Shown one piece after another: positions 12,693-22,577 of a stretch of 64,000 nt of DNA. Numbering within the stretch: position 1 is the first letter of the stretch; each line of letters begins with the position of its first letter. The stretch is from Clarkia xantiana subsp. parviflora (lineage: Eukaryota > Streptophyta > Magnoliopsida > Myrtales > Onagraceae): the NCBI GenBank assembly GCA_036873135.1, contig JAPTYO010000013.1, forward strand, positions 21,325,901 through 21,389,900. The letters are read 5' to 3'. The notes under the pieces were generated by a model. That model saw only the letters and a list, made by a program, of their open reading frames with translations, ran no database searches and was not told the origin of the DNA. Made by a program: the position numbers and the translations under genes.

Positions 12693-13058
12693 AGGGACTT
12701 TTAGTTCGTCGTGTCTTCCAACTCCCGATCTTCCGATATTGGAATCGGGGATCTTTCCCTTGGTTCAGTTACTCAATTATCAGTCTTCTCCTTCACGTTT
12801 CCTCAATGTTTTGTAGATAACTGTTAAATCCTAGGGGTCTCCTCGGTTCCCCAGTGCATTAAATGCAGTAGATAATGGAGTGACGTTTCCAGCCCACGTG
12901 CCTGATTTTTCGCGCCTGTCCTTTTCTGAAAAGTGCTTTTCAGGCCGTTTCATCATTACGTCCGTTGTCCTTCTGCACGTTTCATCTCAACGGTCCAGAT
13001 TAAGAATCTTCGACTTCGACGACTCGGATCGAAGTGTCCTTTCAATCGTCTTCTTCGA

Positions 13059-13067
13059 CTATAAAAC
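13059..13067 (+). promoter_or_regulatory. TATA-like box of the D antisense gene
   Basis: CTATAAAAC on the plus strand, about 190 bp before the antisense start codon at 13251 and in an otherwise GC-mixed segment. A CAACGGTCCAGAT motif lies 70-80 bp upstream (12988-13000). The element LTR promoter faces the other way, so this would be a separate promoter. Transcription is not shown by sequence alone. Confidence 0.55.
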
Positions 13068-13257
13068 CCTAGCCATGGCCATAATTTAACTTTTACCGTC
13101 TTCGAATTCTCCAGAGCTCTCTGCGATTCTTCTGCGATTTCTCTGCGACTCCTCTGCGATTCCAAGCTCTGTGATTTCGAAGGTCTTTGGAGTTTCTCCA
13201 ATCCTCTTTCCGGCGACGTTTCGTTCATCTCCTTCAACCTCTACTTCATCATGTCTG

Positions 13258-13351
13258 GTAAGGGATTCCCCTTTGTTGCTTGTTCGTCTTTTCCTTTTTT
13301 ATAGTTTTCCAAGAGTCCCACTGTATTTTTCTTTCCATGGTTGCTTTTCAG
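13258..13351 (+). other. Predicted intron 1 of the D antisense gene
   Basis: Starts GTAAGG and ends TTGCTTTTCAG, T-rich inside, 94 bp. Removal fuses ATG TCT G with AC AGC GGT, restoring the frame of the downstream exon exactly. Confidence 0.75.
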
Positions 13352-15188
13352 ACAGCGGTTCCAGCTCTGAGGGGAGAAAACCCTTTAATTTTGATTATGC
13401 TCCAAATGAGATCTCCAATACTGCTTATGATGCAGCCCTCCGAGAGGGTTGTATCACCATCACCTGGGAACCTCGTTTCCCGTATCCTTGGCCTCGCCCC
13501 TCGAGTAACCCTGAGGTTACTCGTCCCCAGAAAGGGGAGGTATTTGTCTCTACGGGACAAGTATCAGCGGGGATCAGATTCCCCTTTTGTGGTAATCTGG
13601 TCGAGATGTGTCAGCATTACAAGACACATCCCACCACCTTTTCTCCCCATGCCATCCGTCTCTGGAACGCCTTTCAAGTCCTCTGCTTCCGACAGAAGTG
13701 GGTCTACAGCCTCCAGCTCTTCAGAACCTTTTATGGGATGAAGTGCAATGAGGCGGGGGTTTGCGCCTTCTACCCCCGGATGCCTAAGTGGAGTAAGCAG
13801 CAGCTTGCCCGATGTGGTTGGACCAATGACACCTGGAAGGTGGTCAAGGGTCGAGGACTCTTGGTGGATACAGGGTCCGACAACAGTAACTGGAAGAAGA
13901 GCTACTTCTTTATTCGACACTCTTCGATTCCCTGGCCTCGGTGGGAGGTGGCAGCAGACCCTCCGCCTGCTTTCCATACTTACGCCGACGAGGATTTCGA
14001 AACTCTTCAACTTATACAGCTTTATCGATGGGGGTAGTCTTATACTCCTCTCAACGCCAACTCACTTGTGGAGCGGGACCTGGTGCACGCCGGGATCCGA
14101 CTCCTCGATATTGTCTCTGGGGGGCAGCTCTTCGACGGCCCTTCTAATATGGTCCCTTGGGTAAACTTCTAACTCTTCTTTGTTTACTATTTGCAGCCAA
14201 GAAGGTATCTGTGCTGACCGATCTATTCCTTAAGCAGGGGGAGACTGATGCTGTCCGCCCCTCGCGGAAGAGGAAGTCTGCCAAGAAGGCTGCTGCTCGG
14301 TCGGGGTCTCCTTCAGCGGAGCAACCCAAGCGGAAGCGGGTGGATCTGGACCAGCTCTTTGATGTCCAGAATGCTGAAGAAGGTAAAAAACTCCGACTTG
14401 CTATTAAATCATACAAGAGGATGGTCCCGAAGGATTTGATTTCCTCGACTAAGGAAGCCCGCATCGCTGACGTCAAACGAATCCTTCGAGGCGAAACCCC
14501 CCGAGTCTTGAAGGCGGGCTACTATCATTATCGTGGGAAGGATCAATACGTCTCCCGACGTATCATTTGGTGTAAGAATCCCGATGAATTTCCTGACTAC
14601 CTTTCTGAAGCTTCTCATCCTCCAGGTGCAGGTCGCTCGGGAGCTCCATCGGGTGCTGCAGCTTCTGCGGACGCACCGTCTTCAGCAGGGGTTCCTTCCT
14701 CAGCTGGAGAGAAGGCACCGACTGGCGAACAATTTCGTCAGGTGGAAACCTTGGATTCCTCCGAGGAGACTGACGAGGGTGGCTCCCTTCATCAGCATCG
14801 GAAGACGGGGCAATCCCCCTTGAAACCAACCCCTCAGGGGCCGCCTCCTTCATCTTCTCCGCAGCAGCGGCAGCTCTCGCCCATCCATGACTTCACTCCT
14901 TCCTCTGTTCGGGCCGAGACGGAGGCATGCCCTTCCATTCATCGTCCTCTTTCTCCTCTTGCTCTTGATGGGAACTTCTACAGGCCCTTTGATTCTTCAC
15001 AAGAGAATGCCCCCTGGACTCCTATCCAGACGCTTCAAGGAGTCCCGCTCACACAAGGGGAGCAGGATCAGGAGCTGGCCCTGCATCTCCTGGCAGGCTC
15101 GATCCTGCCTACTATGCGGCATCCGATTTGCCTCAATCGGACGCATATGCAGCGGGATGTCAGGGATATGGCCGTGCGCCGTATAGAG

Positions 15189-15262
15189 GTAAAACTTCGC
15201 TTCTTTCTTTTTGATGATAAATCGGGTCGTTTGCCCATTAACACTTTTCCTTCTTATTGCAG
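15189..15262 (+). other. Predicted intron of the D antisense gene before the coiled coil
   Basis: GTAAAA...TTATTGCAG, 74 bp, phase 0. It lies just before the coiled-coil exon, the same relative place as introns 46087-46161 in A and 28540-28617 in B. Confidence 0.75.
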
Positions 15263-16383
15263 GAGCTCGGGGACTACAACCGCCTCATCGGGTATGTCAT
15301 TGCCTACGATGAGTCCCGGGAGCGGGACCGAGGGATCCGCGAGCAGCTTCAGGAGGATCTCAAGGCCTCCCAGTCTTCGCGGGGAAAGCTTGTCAAGGAA
15401 CAGGCTGTCCTCAATCAGAAGGTTCGGGACCTCCAGCAGCAGATCGGGGACTTCGAGGGGCTCTTGAGGCAAGAGCGGCAGGAGCGGGAGGCAGCTGTGG
15501 ACATGCTGACCCAGGAGAAGAAGGCTGCCGAGGACAAACTGGTCCTCGAGAAGAAGGCTCTGGAGGAGCAAATCGCGGGATTTCCTGCGCAGCTGGCTGA
15601 GGCGGAGGTAAAGGGTCGGGAGGACTATCGGAGTTCCGACCGCCTATCAAGCACGGGATTTCCTTGTTTAGTGTAACCTACGCGGGTTGACACTTCCTAC
15701 GTCTTGACATTACAGGTCACCCCCTCTCCTCTGGACTTATCCCTCCCTCGCCCATGCTGCTTGGTTGCGAGTTTTTGTAGCAGTCCGCACTTTTGGACAT
15801 GTGTAGTTTGCTTTGTGATTCACCCTACCTACTAACAAATAACACCATTATTGTGCGAGGTCGTCCGAGGACTTTCAAGCCGATGCCATGAAGTTCTTTG
15901 GCGCGGAGGTGGAGAACACTCTCTTCAACGCGGTTGAGGAGCTCCACCTGGAGTACGGGGACGCTATCAATTTCGACAAGTCTCCTTCCCTCGCTCCCTT
16001 TGCGAAGAAGTATTTTGCTCTTTCCGAGGAGAGTGATGGGGGAGTACCCCTGTAATTGTCGAAGACGCTTCTGAACTTCCAAGTGTGGATGCCCCGATAG
16101 CCAATCCTCCCGAAGCCAACCCTGTAGATCCTTCTGTTACCGACTCCGCGGACCCAGCTGCTGCCAACGCTGCCGACAAGGACCAAGCTTGAATGTTTAC
16201 TTTTAGAGTCCTTGTATCTTCTTCTCTTTTGTCGTCGTCGGGCCCTTGAGCCCTTATCAATATCAGACTTCTTTAGTTCCGATTCTGTCGTTGCACTTCT
16301 CCGAGTGACTTTACTATACGCGCTTAGGTCGAAACCTCGACACTTAAGACATTCTCATACTTCCTTCCCGACGATTTAATAAC

Positions 16384-16930
16384 TTGCACCACTTAAGGCG
16401 ACTTAGTTCCGTGCATCACTTAAGACGACTTAATTATTACTTAGGATAAACCTAAAGATCGTGCACCACTCAAGGCGACTTAGTATCGTGCACCACTTAA
16501 GGCGACTCTTGGTACTTAGAATAAATCTAAGGATTGTGCACCACTTAAGGCGACTTAATATCGTGCACCACTCAAGGCGACTTTTGATACTTAGAATAAA
16601 TCTAAGGATTGTGCACCACTTAAGGCGACTTTCTCGTGCACCACTCAAGGCGACTTTCTCATGAACCACTCAAGGCGACTCTAACACTTAGCATAAATCT
16701 AAGAATAACTCTAATTGGAAGCAACCTCTTTATTTATTGATGGCATAAAATTGGCTTACATCGAATTAAACGATAAACAGCATACACCACTTAAGGCGAT
16801 TTTACATCGGGCGCCACTTAAGGCGACTTCATCGGGCACCACTTAAGGAGATTTTATCGGGCACCACTTAAGGCGAATTTATGGGCACCACTTAAGGCGA
16901 CTTTCATCGGGCATCACTTAAGGCGAATTT
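16384..16930. repeat. Tandem arrays between pol and antisense gene of D
   Basis: Two clusters (16384-16714 and 16780-16930) of short direct repeats built on CACCACTTAAGGCGACTT. Spacing is 20-30 bp and is interrupted by an ACTTAGAATAAATCTAAGGATT module. The second cluster abuts the integrase stop codon (16934-16936). The arrays fill the gap where sense and antisense genes converge. Confidence 0.85.
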
Positions 16931-16933
16931 TCT

Positions 16934-18730
16934 TCAAGCATGGTGTTTCTTCAAGTGTTCGCCACTAAAAGAATGCTTTAATATTCTGCCATCGAGGTCT
17001 TCCAACTTGTACGCATTTGGAGCTGGCATCCCTACGACCTTATAAGGTCCTTCCCATTTTGGCGACATCTTGTTGATTCGATCCAAAAGGGTGAACTCGT
17101 TGCGACGCCAAACCAGCTCCCCGACGAAGAACTGTCGGGACTTCACTCGCCGATTGTAGTACCTGGCCGTCGCCAAACGCATTCGAGCTTGGACTTCATC
17201 GGCTTCCCGCCTCTTCTCTTCGAGTAAGTCCAAGTCCAGAAGTCTCATTTCATCGTTCGTCAGGGGCTCGTAATATCTCATCCGATGGGACGCCACAGCT
17301 ACCTCCACAGGGGCGACAGCTTCCGTGCCATAAACAAGGCCAAACGGAGTCTCCCCCGTTGATCGTTTGGGTGTCGTTCTAACGGCCCAAAGCACGTTCT
17401 CCAGTTCGTTCAGCCACTTGCCCTTCAAAGCATAGACCCTCTTCTTGAGGCCGTCCATCACGATTTTGTTGGCTGACTCCACCTGGCCATTAGTCTGAGC
17501 ATGGCGTACGGAGGCGGTCCGATGCTCAATGTTCAACTCCTCCAGATACTCCCTCACCTGAGAGCCGTTAAACGGTGGACCATTGTCGCTGATCACCACC
17601 TTAGGAATCCCGTATCTGGACACGATGTGGGTTTGGAGGAACTTGACGATCTGGTTCCCCGTCGTTCTGGCCAATGCCTTTGCCTCTATCCATTTCGAAA
17701 AATAATCGATAGCTACAAGTAAATACTTACATTGACCTTGTGCTTGTGGAAGAGGTCCCACCAAGTCGATGCCCCACTGCGCGAAGGGCCACGCGCTCTT
17801 GATGGATGTCAGATTAGCGGCCGGAGCCACGATACTCGGGGCGTACCTCTGGCACGCGTCGCAGGATCGGACCATCGCCGTCGCTTCTTTGTTCATCGTG
17901 GGCCAATAATAGCCCAAATTCAGCACTTTCCTCATGATGGATCGAGCCCCTTCATGGCAAGCCGCGACCCCTTCGTGCACCTCCTTCAGAATCCGATTGG
18001 TGTCGGGTTCTGCCACACACTTCAAGTACGGAGTCGAGAACCAGCCCTTCTTGTATAGCTGATTATCCAGCATTACATAATTGGCCGCGATTCGACGTAT
18101 CCTGTCCGCTGCTACTTGATCGTCGGGGACTGCCCCCGTAGTCAGGTACGCGACTATCGGGGTCATCCAAGTTGGCTCCTCCTCTGATCTCGCTTCAATG
18201 GCACACACCTGTGTCGGGTCGATGGTCGATAAGATCACCTTTTCTAGGAAGTGCACCTTCCGATTTTCCTCCAAGGGTGCCCCCAGGGCAAATTTGCTCA
18301 AGGCGTCTGCCTCTACGTTTTCCTCCCTCGGGATTGCCTCGATGTCGAAGCTTTTAAAGCTCTCCTTCAAGGTTTGTACCTCTCGTAGATACTTCTTCAT
18401 TATCGGACTCCTCGCTTCGTATCGCCCTTGAACCTGGTTCACGATTAAAGCTGCGTCACACTTCACTCTCAAGTGATCGACTTTAGTGCCTTTAGCAATT
18501 TTTAGGCCCGTGATAAGAGCTTCATACTCCGCTTCGTTGTTTGTGGCCTTGAATGTTAAAGCCAAGGCGTATCGGAGCGGTTCACCTTCACCCGGTGGTA
18601 TCAACAAAAAGCCTGCTCCTGATCCGTCAGAACTCGAGGAGCCATCCGTATACATCTCCCAGGTATTTTCCTTATTTGGCTGTTCTGATTGCTCTGCCCT
18701 CTCTGGTTGTTCTTCTATCGGGACCTCCAC
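16934..18730 (-). CDS. Second RNase H and integrase of D (pol, C-terminal part)
   Basis: 598-codon open frame. Residues about 24-150 form a complete RNase H domain with MYTDGSSSSDGSG, NNEAEYEAL and an ADALSKFA end. This is the extra RNase H typical of Tat elements, after the one fused to RT. Integrase follows: a zinc-binding HEGVAACHEGARS...CDACQRY module (about 250-293), a catalytic core with Asp in WGIDLVGP (about 317), Asp in ISDNGPPF (about 380) and Glu in QTNGQVESANK (about 413), and a GPY-type C-terminal module near PKWEGPYKVV (about 560). It would insert the cDNA into host DNA. The true start is not this ATG: a frameshift near 18765 separates it from the preceding RNase H, with which it should form one polyprotein. 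Confidence 0.92.
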   Translation of the reverse strand: MEVPIEEQPERAEQSEQPNKENTWEMYTDGSSSSDGSGAGFLLIPPGEGEPLRYALALTFKATNNEAEYEALITGLKIAKGTKVDHLRVKCDAALIVNQVQGRYEARSPIMKKYLREVQTLKESFKSFDIEAIPREENVEADALSKFALGAPLEENRKVHFLEKVILSTIDPTQVCAIEARSEEEPTWMTPIVAYLTTGAVPDDQVAADRIRRIAANYVMLDNQLYKKGWFSTPYLKCVAEPDTNRILKEVHEGVAACHEGARSIMRKVLNLGYYWPTMNKEATAMVRSCDACQRYAPSIVAPAANLTSIKSAWPFAQWGIDLVGPLPQAQGQCKYLLVAIDYFSKWIEAKALARTTGNQIVKFLQTHIVSRYGIPKVVISDNGPPFNGSQVREYLEELNIEHRTASVRHAQTNGQVESANKIVMDGLKKRVYALKGKWLNELENVLWAVRTTPKRSTGETPFGLVYGTEAVAPVEVAVASHRMRYYEPLTNDEMRLLDLDLLEEKRREADEVQARMRLATARYYNRRVKSRQFFVGELVWRRNEFTLLDRINKMSPKWEGPYKVVGMPAPNAYKLEDLDGRILKHSFSGEHLKKHHA

Positions 18731-18759
18731 GGCTGCCCCCTCTACAGGGCCCGCATCTT

Positions 18760-19122
18760 TCAGATCGGGGCTGTAGATTCTGCAATAAAATCCGCCAATG
18801 TCTGACCCTTAATTGCCGTTCTTGGAGCAAAGTGTATTCGAAACTTACTAAGCTCTACTGCCCACTTCACTAATCTTCCCGATGCGTCCGGTCGGTTCAA
18901 GAAATGCTTCAGAGGCTGGTTTGTCAGCACAGTAATCTCGTGTGCGTGAAGATAAGGCCTTAGCTTCCGAGCAGTAATAATCAACGCAAAGAGGTACTTC
19001 TCAACGACGGGACAGTTTAATTCAGACTTGGCAAACGCCTTGCTTACATAATAAACGGGGACTTGATTACCCTCGACAATCTTTACTAACACAGAGCTAA
19101 TGGCAAATTCAGAAACAGCCAA
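18760..19122 (-). pseudogene. RNase H (RT-linked) fragment of D pol
   Basis: 120-codon piece containing AVSEFAISSVLV, the ILTNQPLKHFL-type motif and a FRIHFAPR..KGQTLADF tail. These are the degenerate RNase H and connection domain that follows RT in Tat elements. It is separated from RT by a frameshift near 19140 (GEPLYLYLAVSEF switches frame) and from the next part by a frameshift near 18765. Without these two single-base events D pol would be one reading frame. Confidence 0.88.
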
Positions 19123-22100
19123 ATAAAGGTAGAGCGGCTCGCCTGGACCGGTTTCGCCAACGGTGGGAGGGTGCGAAGGTGCTGCTTGAGTGCTTGAAAC
19201 GCCTCTTCACACTTGGCGGTCCATTCGAATTTCTTGTTGGCCCTAAGGACTTCAAAAAACGGCATTGATCGGTCGCTGGCTTTGGACAAGAAGCGATTCA
19301 TTGCAGCTAGTCGGCCATTCAGCACTTGTACCTCCCGATGGTTTATCGGAGACCGCATCTCCTCGATTGCCCTCAGCTTCTCAGGATTCACTTCAATTCC
19401 TCTTTGGCTCACCATGAAGCCCAAAAACTTCCCTGAGTGGACTCCGAAGGCGCATTTCGTCGGGTTCAAGCGAACTTGGTGGAGCCTCATCCGCTCAAAT
19501 GCCATGGTTAGGTTGTGCACGTGATCCTCGGCTTGTCGGGACTTCACCAGCATATCATCCACGTAAGCCTCCATGGTTTCTCCCAGCATATCCCCAAACA
19601 GCTTGTTCACCATCCGTTGGTAGGTGGCCCCAGCATTGATCAACCCGAAAGGCATGACATCGTAGTGATAGATGTCACTGTCCGCATAGAATGTTGTATG
19701 GGGAGCGTCTTCCTTGGCCATCTTGATCTGGTTGTAGCCTGAATACGCATCCATGAAACTCAACAGCTCATGTCCCGGCGTGGCATCCACCAACTGGTCG
19801 ATTCTCGGGAGTGGATAACAGTCCTTTGGGCAAGCCTTGTTTAAGTCGCGGAAGTCCACACACATTCGCCATTTCCCGTTAGTCTTCTTCACCAGCACTG
19901 GATTAGCAACCCAAGTCTGGAATCGGAGCTCCTTAATGAACCCAGCATCGAGCAACCTGCCCACCTCCTGCTGGATCGCGATCTTCTTGTCCGTGCCCAT
20001 CTGACGCCTTTTCTGCGTGATAGGCTTGATCGCGGGGTCTATCTTCAGCTCGTGTACGATCACATCGGGGCTGATTCCTGGCATATCGCTCGGGGACCAG
20101 GCAAATAGCTCTTTGAACTCCTTCAACAACTCCACCAATTTTTGGGCTGTCTCCTCGGTCAGAGCAGACCCGATTTTCACCTTCCTCTGGGGCCCGTCGA
20201 TCTCGACTTCTTTCAGATCCTCTACGGGGGCGGGACGCCCAAACTCTTCTCTCGGATCTGTGTCTGTCTGGAGGACAGTCATGGCCTCTCGTCTCCTCCT
20301 TCGGGTGGCGTTAACATAACATTTTCGAGAAGCCACCTGGTCACCCTTAACCTCTCCGACTCCGTGGTCGGTCGGGAACTTCATCTTCTGGTGCACTGTC
20401 GAGGCGACCGCCATCAGGGGATTAATAGTGGTCCTCCCGATAATCGCGTTGTAGGTCCCCGCAGAATCGACTACCACGAACTCTACGTTCCTCCTTTCTG
20501 ATTTCCACTCGCTACCAAACTCCACTGGTAAGGTGATTACTCCTAGCGGATAGGAGGTTAAGCCAGAGAATCCGACCATCGGGAAGTTCGCCTCCTTCAG
20601 ATCTTTCTTCATTTTCCCCAAAGCCTCCAGCGCGTCCATGAATAGGATGTCGGAGGAGCTCCCCCCGTCGATTAGAATTCTCTTCATTTCGAACCCATCT
20701 ACATCCAAGGTTACCACCAAGGCATCGTCGTGCGGAGTCTCTACGCCTATGAGGTCTTCCGACGAAAAGGAGATTACCATCTCTTCTTTCAAGGTCCAGG
20801 ATCGGGACCTCTTACCCAGCACCACCGCAGTAGGGATTCTAGAAGCATAGACTTCTCGGGCGGATGAGGTATCACCTCCAGCAGCAAATCCTCCGTGGAT
20901 CACATTGATAGTGCCCCGTCTCTCCTTGCGAGCACCGGACGACTCTGGATCGGTTCTCTTCTTCTTTGGGGACCGATCGCGGGATCGGGAACGGGACCGC
21001 GATCGGGACCGAGAGCGAGATCGACACCGCTTATCCCCGAAAAATTCTTTGAGCTTCCCCTTCTGGATCAGCTTTTCGATCTCCTTCTTCAGTTCTCGAC
21101 AGTGGTTGGTGTCATGACTGTTCGCGCGGTTAAATCGGCAGTAGCGATCCGTGCGTGATCCCAAGAATTCTCCATCATTCTTTGGGGGGTACCTGGAGAT
21201 ACCTTGTCGTTCCATGACTGTCAGCACTTCCGCCATGGAGCAGTTGAGAGGGATGTCGAGAGCCTCCCGCCTATCCTTCCTTGAAGAACGTTTATCGTCC
21301 CTTCGATCAGGTCGGCCTCGGTTTCGACTACTCTCAGGTTTGCCCTTTGACTTACGATCGTCGAAGGGCTTAACCGACGGCTTTCCTTTGTTCGACTTTG
21401 GGGGCTCCAACTCTCCTGCGGCTATCTTCGACTCCTGGACATCGATTTTCCGTTTCACCCTTTTTTGTAGCGCCTCCATATTCCACACAGCTTTCTCAGC
21501 CACGCTGTGCATCAGGTCGGAACCATAGGGGGCTGTCAGGTTCCGAATAAAGGTGCGGATGGTTTCGCCCTCTGAGATTTCCTCGTCTATCTCTGCTACG
21601 CTGGCTGTGTACCGCTGGTAATAGTGAGCCAGTGATTCGTCGGGCCTTTGCACCACCTGGGTCAGGGACCTCACGCTCTTCAATAGACGCCTCCGACCCT
21701 GGTACTGCTGAATGAATCGGTCGTGCATGTCTGCCCAGCAAGTGATGCAGCCTGGGGGCAGACTAAAGAACCAGGTCAGGGCTCTTTCTCCCAGTGTGTT
21801 CGGGAACAGCGTACACACTATGTCCTCGCTCGGGGCTCTTCCCAAACACGCCATGAGGTGCTTCTGGACATGGCGAACTGGATCCCCTTCTCCATCGTAC
21901 TCCTTGATCGTGGGGATGCCTAGCCCAGGCGGGGCTAGGGTGTCGATGAGTCGGGGGACGAAGGGATGAGTGGATCGATCCCTTAGCTCCGACACCAGTG
22001 GCTTCTGTTCTCCCATACAGATGTTCACGATTTTTACCACCTGGTCGGGAGTGATGGGACCATTCAGGGGAATGGTCCTGTGCTGTACTGGTCCTGGCCC

Positions 22101-22541
22101 ATCAACCACGAACCTCTCCGGCTGACCGGTTGCCCTACTCCCGTCCTGGCCTCGGGGCGGGGCTTCCTGTGCGTTCCGACCCTCTGTTGGCGGGGCCACT
22201 TCCTCCAACGGGGGCATCTCCTCCTGCCTCCTCGCAGCTTCTCTTCGATCCAAGAGAGCCTCTACGGCTGCCAGGAACATGGGCATGGCTTCCGCCACGG
22301 CCCTTGTCAAGTCTGCAGCTGGGGGAGCCTCCTGCCCCCTGTTGTCCTGGTGCTGAGGGGCAACATCTTCGGGATGCGATCCATTGTGCCCTCCTGTCTG
22401 GGAGAGCTCAGCCAGGGGATGGTTCTGGTTTTCCTCCTGTTCTGGTACTGAATCCAGATTTGTTGCAGCGGGGTGACGGGAACCACCGGATTGTCCCTGT
22501 CTTCTGTGCTTGCCAGCCGCCATTGATCGAGTAGAAGGCAT
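19086..22541 (-). CDS. Gag-protease-reverse transcriptase polyprotein of D
   Basis: Start chosen at ATG 22541 (MPSTRSMAAG...), 20 bp after the PBS; the frame is open further up into the LTR, but that is not expected to be translated. Residues about 220-350 are a retrotransposon Gag capsid domain (LTWFFSLPPG, RPDESLAHYYQRY). A zinc-knuckle-like YCRFNRANSHDTNHC lies at about 464-478 and an unusual Arg-Ser dipeptide run at about 504-527. The aspartic protease has LIDGGSSSDIL at about 622-630. RT starts near 850 and has MDAYSGYNQI and the catalytic YVDDMLVK at about 992. The frame shifts near 19140, so the last residues (ASRSTFIWLF...) are not native. It would package RNA, process the polyprotein and make cDNA. 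Confidence 0.93.
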   Translation of the reverse strand: MPSTRSMAAGKHRRQGQSGGSRHPAATNLDSVPEQEENQNHPLAELSQTGGHNGSHPEDVAPQHQDNRGQEAPPAADLTRAVAEAMPMFLAAVEALLDRREAARRQEEMPPLEEVAPPTEGRNAQEAPPRGQDGSRATGQPERFVVDGPGPVQHRTIPLNGPITPDQVVKIVNICMGEQKPLVSELRDRSTHPFVPRLIDTLAPPGLGIPTIKEYDGEGDPVRHVQKHLMACLGRAPSEDIVCTLFPNTLGERALTWFFSLPPGCITCWADMHDRFIQQYQGRRRLLKSVRSLTQVVQRPDESLAHYYQRYTASVAEIDEEISEGETIRTFIRNLTAPYGSDLMHSVAEKAVWNMEALQKRVKRKIDVQESKIAAGELEPPKSNKGKPSVKPFDDRKSKGKPESSRNRGRPDRRDDKRSSRKDRREALDIPLNCSMAEVLTVMERQGISRYPPKNDGEFLGSRTDRYCRFNRANSHDTNHCRELKKEIEKLIQKGKLKEFFGDKRCRSRSRSRSRSRSRSRDRSPKKKRTDPESSGARKERRGTINVIHGGFAAGGDTSSAREVYASRIPTAVVLGKRSRSWTLKEEMVISFSSEDLIGVETPHDDALVVTLDVDGFEMKRILIDGGSSSDILFMDALEALGKMKKDLKEANFPMVGFSGLTSYPLGVITLPVEFGSEWKSERRNVEFVVVDSAGTYNAIIGRTTINPLMAVASTVHQKMKFPTDHGVGEVKGDQVASRKCYVNATRRRRREAMTVLQTDTDPREEFGRPAPVEDLKEVEIDGPQRKVKIGSALTEETAQKLVELLKEFKELFAWSPSDMPGISPDVIVHELKIDPAIKPITQKRRQMGTDKKIAIQQEVGRLLDAGFIKELRFQTWVANPVLVKKTNGKWRMCVDFRDLNKACPKDCYPLPRIDQLVDATPGHELLSFMDAYSGYNQIKMAKEDAPHTTFYADSDIYHYDVMPFGLINAGATYQRMVNKLFGDMLGETMEAYVDDMLVKSRQAEDHVHNLTMAFERMRLHQVRLNPTKCAFGVHSGKFLGFMVSQRGIEVNPEKLRAIEEMRSPINHREVQVLNGRLAAMNRFLSKASDRSMPFFEVLRANKKFEWTAKCEEAFQALKQHLRTLPPLAKPVQASRSTFIWLFLNLPLALC

Positions 22542-22560
22542 ATCAGCTTTTTGTTTGATT

Positions 22561-22576
22561 CCCACAGACGGCGCCA
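22561..22576 (-). other. Primer-binding site of D
   Basis: TGGCGCCGTCTGTGGG on the minus strand, one base after the LTR end (separated by a T). Identical to the D' site at 3113-3128. The first nine bases fit tRNAs with an ACGGCGCCA 3' end. Confidence 0.8.
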
Positions 22577-22577
22577 A

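Larger units (their letters stand above)
13251..16192 (+). pseudogene. Antisense spliced gene of D (gypsy-type 'putative transposon protein' family, coiled coil)
   Basis: Reads against gag-pol, between pol and the 3' LTR. Exon 1 is ATGTCTG (13251-13257). A canonical GTAAGG..TTTCAG intron (13258-13351, 94 bp) joins it in frame to a Ser/Glu-rich start (MSDSGSSSEG). The second exon holds a conserved block with FPFCGNLVEMC (about 13580-13615) and a YFFIRHSSIPWPRW stretch (about 13905-13945). This resembles the plant gypsy-type 'putative transposon' domain (Transposase_28-like). An in-frame TAG at 14035 interrupts it. Later parts are a basic NLS-like segment (14257-14345), a Ser/Pro-rich linker, a phase-0 intron (15189-15262, 74 bp), a long charged coiled coil (15263-15607), and an acidic Ala/Pro tail ending at TGA 16190-16192. 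One stop and at least two frame or splice uncertainties (14037-14196, 15608-15860, 16040) mean this copy may be defective. Function is unknown. Confidence 0.75.

Noticed and set aside
13564..14010. 148-codon minus-strand ORF opposite the D antisense gene
   Set aside because: It is the shadow of the conserved plus-strand exon, which has the family motif and splice sites.
14161..14196. 36 bp GTAAAC..TTTGCAG segment as an intron of the D antisense gene
   Set aside because: Too short for a plant intron, and removal does not restore the downstream frame.
20905..21117. Arg/Asp-rich plus-strand ORF resembling an RNA-binding protein
   Set aside because: It is the complement of the Arg-Ser run in D Gag; the Gag frame is the real one.
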